Assembly: GCA_947488815.1 (NCBI GenBank) | Contig: CANLCC010000005.1 | Location: 20,106-84,105, forward strand | DNA: 64,000 bases | Origin: CAIQIA01 sp945861105 | Lineage (GTDB): Bacteria > Cyanobacteriota > Cyanobacteriia > PCC-6307 > Cyanobiaceae | Direction: 5' to 3' | The notes under the pieces: model-generated | What the model was told of the DNA's origin: nothing | Databases searched by the model: none | What the model saw: the letters and a program-made list of their open reading frames with translations, nothing else | Shown here: positions 60,255 to 64,000 of the stretch, in pieces | Layout of the letters: every line of letters starts with the position of its first letter | Numbering within the stretch: the stretch's first letter is position 1 | Made by a program: the position numbers and the translations under genes

Positions 60255-61160
60255 GTGGCGACCCGTGTGGCCTCCGGCGACACCGTACTGATCAGCCAGC
60301 AGCGGCTGGCCGAACTCAACCGGCGCCGTGATGCCGCCGGCTGGCTCCAGGTGGCGGGCCACGGGGGGCTGATCGTGGTGAGCGCCGCCATCTGGCTGCA
60401 GCCCAGCTGGCCCTGGGTCCTGAGGCTGCCGACCCTGCTGCTGCTGGGCTGGGGTCTGGCCTTCGGGTTCTGCGCCATGCACGAATGCGGCCACCGCACG
60501 GCCTTCGCCGGCCGGGCTGTCAACGATGCCGTGGCCTGGTGGGCGGGGGTGCTGAGCTTCTACAACGCCGATTTCTACCGCCGGTACCACCAGTGGCATC
60601 ACCGCTACACGAACCAGCCGGGGCTCGATCCCGAACTGGAGGAGGGCCATGCCAGCCGCAGTCGGGCCGCTTACCTGCTTGAACTGAGTGGGGTGAGCTG
60701 GTGGCTGGGCAAGCTGCGCAGCCACTGGCGCGGCCTCCGGGGTGATTTCAGCGGCTGTCCTTACATTCCCCCCGAGGCGGCGGAGGCGGTGCGCGATTCG
60801 ATCCGCCGCCAGGCGCTTGTGTATGCCGTGCTGCTGCTGGTGTCGTTGCCCGCTGGCAACGGGCTGCTGTTCTGGGGCTGGCTGCTGCCATTGCTGGTGG
60901 GGCAGCCGCTGCTGCGGTTCGTGCTGATGGCCGAACACGGCGGCTGTGCCACCAATGACGACGGGCTGCAGAACACCCGGACCACGCTCACCCTGGCGCC
61001 CCTGCGCTGGCTGATGTGGAACATGCCCTTCCACTGCGAGCACCACCTCTACCCATCCCTGCCCTTCCATGCCCTCGGGGCCGCCCACCGACTGATCGCC
61101 CCACGGCTGGTCCACGTGGCGCCGGGCTACCTGAGCGTGCATCGGCAGTGGTGGCGGTGA
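60255..61160 (+). CDS. Membrane fatty acid desaturase/hydroxylase-family di-iron oxygenase
   Basis: 301 residues with four hydrophobic helices and the three histidine boxes of the FA-desaturase superfamily: HECGH (residues 76-80), HQWHH (112-116) and HCEHH near the C-terminus. These bind two irons. Substrate is not clear: the boxes are shared by lipid desaturases, carotenoid hydroxylases and hydroxylases of small amines. Start GTG 60255. Its stop overlaps the next start as GTGA (61157-61160). Confidence 0.87.
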   Translation: MATRVASGDTVLISQQRLAELNRRRDAAGWLQVAGHGGLIVVSAAIWLQPSWPWVLRLPTLLLLGWGLAFGFCAMHECGHRTAFAGRAVNDAVAWWAGVLSFYNADFYRRYHQWHHRYTNQPGLDPELEEGHASRSRAAYLLELSGVSWWLGKLRSHWRGLRGDFSGCPYIPPEAAEAVRDSIRRQALVYAVLLLVSLPAGNGLLFWGWLLPLLVGQPLLRFVLMAEHGGCATNDDGLQNTRTTLTLAPLRWLMWNMPFHCEHHLYPSLPFHALGAAHRLIAPRLVHVAPGYLSVHRQWWR

Positions 61161-62167
61161 GCGCTGATCACCGCTTCGACCTCGGACGCTTTCCGCTGGC
61201 CTCTGGCCAGGTGCTGGAGGGTGCCCAGCTGTCGTATCGGGTGCTGGGCTGCCCGACCGCCACGGCCGACAACCTGGTGCTGTATCCGAGCTCCTATGGC
61301 GCCTGGCCAGAAGACATCGACTGGGTGGTGGGGCCGATCCTCGATCCCGCGCGCTGGTGCGTGGTGCTGGTGAGTCAGTTCGGCAATGGCCGTTCGAGCA
61401 GCCCCAGCAACGGTGGTGGCTGGTGGGGCTGCGGCCGCTGGCCTGTGACCCATGCCGACAATGTGCGCGCCCAGCGGCGGTTGCTCGAGGAGGTGTTCGG
61501 TGTGGAGGCACCGGCCCTGATCTATGGCTGGTCGATGGGCGCCCAGCAGGGATACCACTGGGCGGTGCTGGAACCCGACCGCTGCCGTCGGCTGCTGGCC
61601 CTGTGCGGTACGGCCCGCACGACGCCCCACAACCGCCTGTTTCTGCTGAGCCTGCGGCAGGCCCTCACCGCCGATCCGGCCTGGAATGGTGAGCGCTTCG
61701 AGGGGGAACCGCTGCGGGGGTTGCGGGCGTTTGCCTGCATCTATGCGAGCTGGGCCGCGAGCCAGGCCCATTACCGGGGATTGTCGCTGGAGGCCGGCGG
61801 CTGGAGTGATCTGGAGGACCACGTCGAACGGGCCTGGCTGCCGCTCTACCGCCGCCACGATCCCCATGACCTGCTGGCGATGATTGACACCTGGTGGGCC
61901 AGTGATGTGGCCATGGCCAGCGGTTGCGGCGGCGACCTCGCGGCGGCGCTGGGGCGGGTGTCGGCGGCGGTGACGGTGATGGCCGGCAGCCATGACCTCT
62001 ACTTTCTGCCCGATGACTGCGCGGCCGAAGCGGCGTTGATCAACGGCGCACGGTTTGAGCTGCTGCCGTCGACCCTCGGGCACCGGGCGGGCAATCCCCG
62101 GGATGATCCGGCCCTGCAGCTGCGCATCCGGGCGGCCCTCGAGGCGCTGCTCGACCGTTCCTGCTGA
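61157..62167 (+). CDS. Alpha/beta hydrolase, homoserine O-acetyltransferase-like
   Basis: 336 residues of the MetX-like alpha/beta hydrolase group. Nucleophile Ser in LIYGWSMGAQQGY (about S126), Asp in MAGSHDLYF, and His in TLGHRAGNP complete the triad. Resemblance to MetX covers acyltransferases and esterases, so the reaction is open. GTG 61157 is coupled to the desaturase stop. GS-like copy 2 follows after 20 bases. Confidence 0.82.
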   Translation: MSADHRFDLGRFPLASGQVLEGAQLSYRVLGCPTATADNLVLYPSSYGAWPEDIDWVVGPILDPARWCVVLVSQFGNGRSSSPSNGGGWWGCGRWPVTHADNVRAQRRLLEEVFGVEAPALIYGWSMGAQQGYHWAVLEPDRCRRLLALCGTARTTPHNRLFLLSLRQALTADPAWNGERFEGEPLRGLRAFACIYASWAASQAHYRGLSLEAGGWSDLEDHVERAWLPLYRRHDPHDLLAMIDTWWASDVAMASGCGGDLAAALGRVSAAVTVMAGSHDLYFLPDDCAAEAALINGARFELLPSTLGHRAGNPRDDPALQLRIRAALEALLDRSC

Positions 62168-62187
62168 CGTTCTCTGCCGCTGCCGCC

Positions 62188-63456
62188 ATGTCAAGCCTTG
62201 CCGCTGTCGCCGCCGATCGGGGATTGCGCTTTGTGCTCTTTTCGTTTTCGGATCTGTTCGGGGTGCAGCGGGCGAAGCTGGTGCCGGCGTCGGCATTGGC
62301 GGCGTTGGAGCAGGGGGGAGCTGGGTTCGCCGGTTTTGCCGCCTGGCTTGACCTGTCACCGGCGGCGGCCGATCTGCTGGCCTTCCCCGATCCCGCCAGC
62401 CTGATGGTGATGCCGGGCCAGTCGGACCTGGGTTGGGTGGCCACCGATCTGCGGCTGGGCGGCCAACCGCTTGACCACTGCCCGCGGGGGGTGCTGCGGC
62501 GTCAGCTGCAGCGGGCGGCCGAACGGGGTCTGCGGTTCTGCACCGGCGTCGAGCCCGAGTTCATGCTGCTGGATGCCAGTGGCAGCAGCCTGGGGGATCC
62601 CCTCGACCGCCAGCGCAAACCCTGCTACGAGCAGCTGGCGCTGCTGCGGCAGTACCCGCTCATCCGGGAGGTGCTGCTGGCCCTGGAGCAGCTGGACTGG
62701 GGGCCGTATCAGGCCGACCATGAAGATGCCAACGGCCAGTTCGAGATCAACTGGACATTTGCCGAGGCCATGGTCACGGCCGACCGCCATGCCTTCTTCA
62801 GGGGGTTGGTGAGCACGCTGGCCGAAGCGCGGGGGCTGACGGCCTGTTTCCGTCCGCGGCCGTTCAGTGATCTCACCGGCAATGGCTGCCATCTGCACCA
62901 TTCGTTGTGGGATGACAGCGGCCGCAATCTGTTCGCGTCCACCGACGGCGTCGAAGGGCTGTCTGATACGGCGCGCTGGTTCCTTGGTGGTGTGCTGGTC
63001 CATGCGCGGGCGCTGTGTGCGTTCACGAATCCATCGCCCGAGAGTTACCGACGGCTGGCGGGGGCCAGCACCAGTTCGGGGGCGACCTGGTCGCCGGCGT
63101 GGATCAGCTGGGGTGCCAACAACCGCACGCACATGGTGCGGGTGCCGGATGACCAGCGGCTTGAACTGCGGCTGCCCGATGGTGATGCCAACCCGTATCT
63201 GCTGCAGGCGGCGGTGCTGGCGGCAGGTCTTGATGGCCTGGACCGCCAGCTGGATCCAGGGCCCTGCAGCCTGGCCGATCTGCATCAGGAACCACCTCAA
63301 GACGGTCTGCCCCTGCCGGCGTCATTACCCGAGGCTCTTGAGGCCCTGGCGGCTGATGCCGTGCTGCGCGATGGCCTCGGCGAGGCCTTCTGCCGGTCGT
63401 ACGAACGGCTGGCCCTGCAGCGTCCGGCGGAACCCACCCTCGGGGGGCTGCGTTAG
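62188..63456 (+). CDS. Type III glutamine synthetase-like ligase, copy 2
   Basis: 422 residues of the same GlnT/GMAS-like group as the gene at 54248-55579 but clearly diverged. Marks: FCTGVEPEFMLL, QADHEDANGQFEINWTFAEA, TGNGCHLHHSLW, NNRTHMVRVPDD and LELRLPDGDANPYLL. The residues for ATP and metal are kept. Lies in the desaturase-hydrolase transcript, suggesting a second amine or acid substrate. Its 3' end meets the P450 gene (4-base overlap). Confidence 0.87.
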   Translation: MSSLAAVAADRGLRFVLFSFSDLFGVQRAKLVPASALAALEQGGAGFAGFAAWLDLSPAAADLLAFPDPASLMVMPGQSDLGWVATDLRLGGQPLDHCPRGVLRRQLQRAAERGLRFCTGVEPEFMLLDASGSSLGDPLDRQRKPCYEQLALLRQYPLIREVLLALEQLDWGPYQADHEDANGQFEINWTFAEAMVTADRHAFFRGLVSTLAEARGLTACFRPRPFSDLTGNGCHLHHSLWDDSGRNLFASTDGVEGLSDTARWFLGGVLVHARALCAFTNPSPESYRRLAGASTSSGATWSPAWISWGANNRTHMVRVPDDQRLELRLPDGDANPYLLQAAVLAAGLDGLDRQLDPGPCSLADLHQEPPQDGLPLPASLPEALEALAADAVLRDGLGEAFCRSYERLALQRPAEPTLGGLR

Positions 63457-64000
63457 GCCCTGGCCGTCACGCGCAGCTGCACCGGTCGCGACGGCCCCAG
63501 CGTGAAGCCACGGCGGCGGGGCGGCAGGGGCCGGTCGGCGGCGGCCGTGAGCGTCAGGGACAGGTGCTGCAGCAGGGTCGCCAGGATCAGCTTCATTTCA
63601 TAGACCGCCAGGGCGGCACCAAGGCACCGGCGGGCGCCACCCCCGAAGGGCAGAAATTCACCAGGTCCGTAGCTGCGGTCCAGCAGGAAGCGGTTGGGAT
63701 CAAAGCGGAGCGGATCGGGGTAAAGATCAGGCCGCTCGTGCACGGCCTGGATGCATCCGATCAGCACATCACCGGGCTCAAAGGCATGGCCCGCCAGCTC
63801 CAGGTGGTCTTCCACCAGCCGCGGAAACATGAGCATCGCCACCGGGTGGATGCGCAGCACCTCGTTCACCACCGCCCCCAGGTAGGGGAGCCGACCGATC
63901 TGCTCGGGATCGCTGGGATCGGGGCAGGCGGTCAGCTCGGCCAGAAGCTGCTCGCGCACCCCGTGCTGGCGGTGGATCCAGTGCAGCGCCCAGGTGAGGG
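63453..64000 (-). CDS. Cytochrome P450 (C-terminal part, runs off the window)
   Basis: The last about 180 residues of a P450. Visible: the end of helix I (TWALHWIHRQHG), the K-helix ExxR in VVNEVLRIHPVAMLMFPR, the meander FDPNRFLLDRSYGPGEFLP and the heme-binding loop FGGGARRCLGAALAVYE with the Cys ligand. The sequence continues past 64000, so the N-terminal part is missing. Cyanobacterial CYP110/CYP120-like enzymes oxidise lipids or retinoids; this one may act with the oxygenase genes beside it, but that is only from position. Confidence 0.9.
   Translation of the reverse strand, partial: LTWALHWIHRQHGVREQLLAELTACPDPSDPEQIGRLPYLGAVVNEVLRIHPVAMLMFPRLVEDHLELAGHAFEPGDVLIGCIQAVHERPDLYPDPLRFDPNRFLLDRSYGPGEFLPFGGGARRCLGAALAVYEMKLILATLLQHLSLTLTAAADRPLPPRRRGFTLGPSRPVQLRVTARA

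Overview
This window is a gene-dense, G+C-rich stretch of a cyanobacterial chromosome. The gene set points to a unicellular alpha-cyanobacterium of the Cyanobium/Synechococcus type. It holds photosynthesis genes (petN, petG, cytM, chlI, thf1/psb29, a CAAD/CURT1-type protein, a lumenal thioredoxin-like PSI factor) and several cyanobacteria-specific families (DUF7219-like, DUF2103, DUF3370, DUF3685, GuaB3). This assignment is inference from gene content; no rRNA or tRNA gene was seen. Intergenic space is very short. Many genes overlap by ATGA or GTGA, and several convergent pairs overlap at their 3' ends.

Layout. 1-5 kb: ftsH (partial), clpP, thf1, petN with a 43-residue membrane protein, clpS, DUF2103, and a structured 6S-like RNA candidate beside purK. 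5-15.5 kb: purK, a MalF-type sugar permease, aroB, a MidA-like methyltransferase, a TPM-domain protein, a lambda-endolysin-like GH104 enzyme, a glycosyltransferase, a phosphoesterase, nadA and class I aldolase. 15.6-23 kb: a coupled DNA-repair cassette (MBL-fold exonuclease, ATP-dependent ligase, Lhr-like helicase, PdeM phosphoesterase) that runs into a frameshifted membrane-anchored protein. 23-42.7 kb: a CBS protein, a CDP-alcohol phosphatidyltransferase, a CSP41-like epimerase, hisA, a Fur regulator, DUF3685, a Nif11-like protein, a PiT-like membrane protein, a pentameric ligand-gated channel homologue, a POR-like reductase coupled to chlI, a class A beta-lactamase-like protein, cytM, petG, rsmD, hisH, a LOG protein, trxA, guaB3, a CAAD protein and a DUF39 homocysteine protein. 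42.8-51.7 kb: gyrA, a J-domain protein, arsS, GH57, leuA, a PNPOx-like flavoprotein and a MalG-type permease.

The most interesting region is 51.8-64 kb. A clear guanidine-I (ykkC) riboswitch precedes a Ni-type guanidine hydrolase (GdmH family), then hypA and hypB as its likely nickel chaperones, a type III glutamine-synthetase-like ligase coupled to hypB, a three-part ABC importer, and a Rieske oxygenase coupled to the ABC ATPase. Facing or following it are a TIM-barrel isomerase-like gene with a 55-residue partner, then a coupled set of membrane desaturase/hydroxylase, alpha/beta hydrolase and a second GS-like ligase, and finally a cytochrome P450 running off the window. The guanidine hydrolase-HypAB-importer core is known from other cyanobacteria. 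The two GS-like ligases plus three oxygenase families suggest an expanded pathway: uptake of guanidine or substituted guanidines, oxidative removal of N-substituents, hydrolysis to urea, and gamma-glutamylation of released amines. That extension is my inference.
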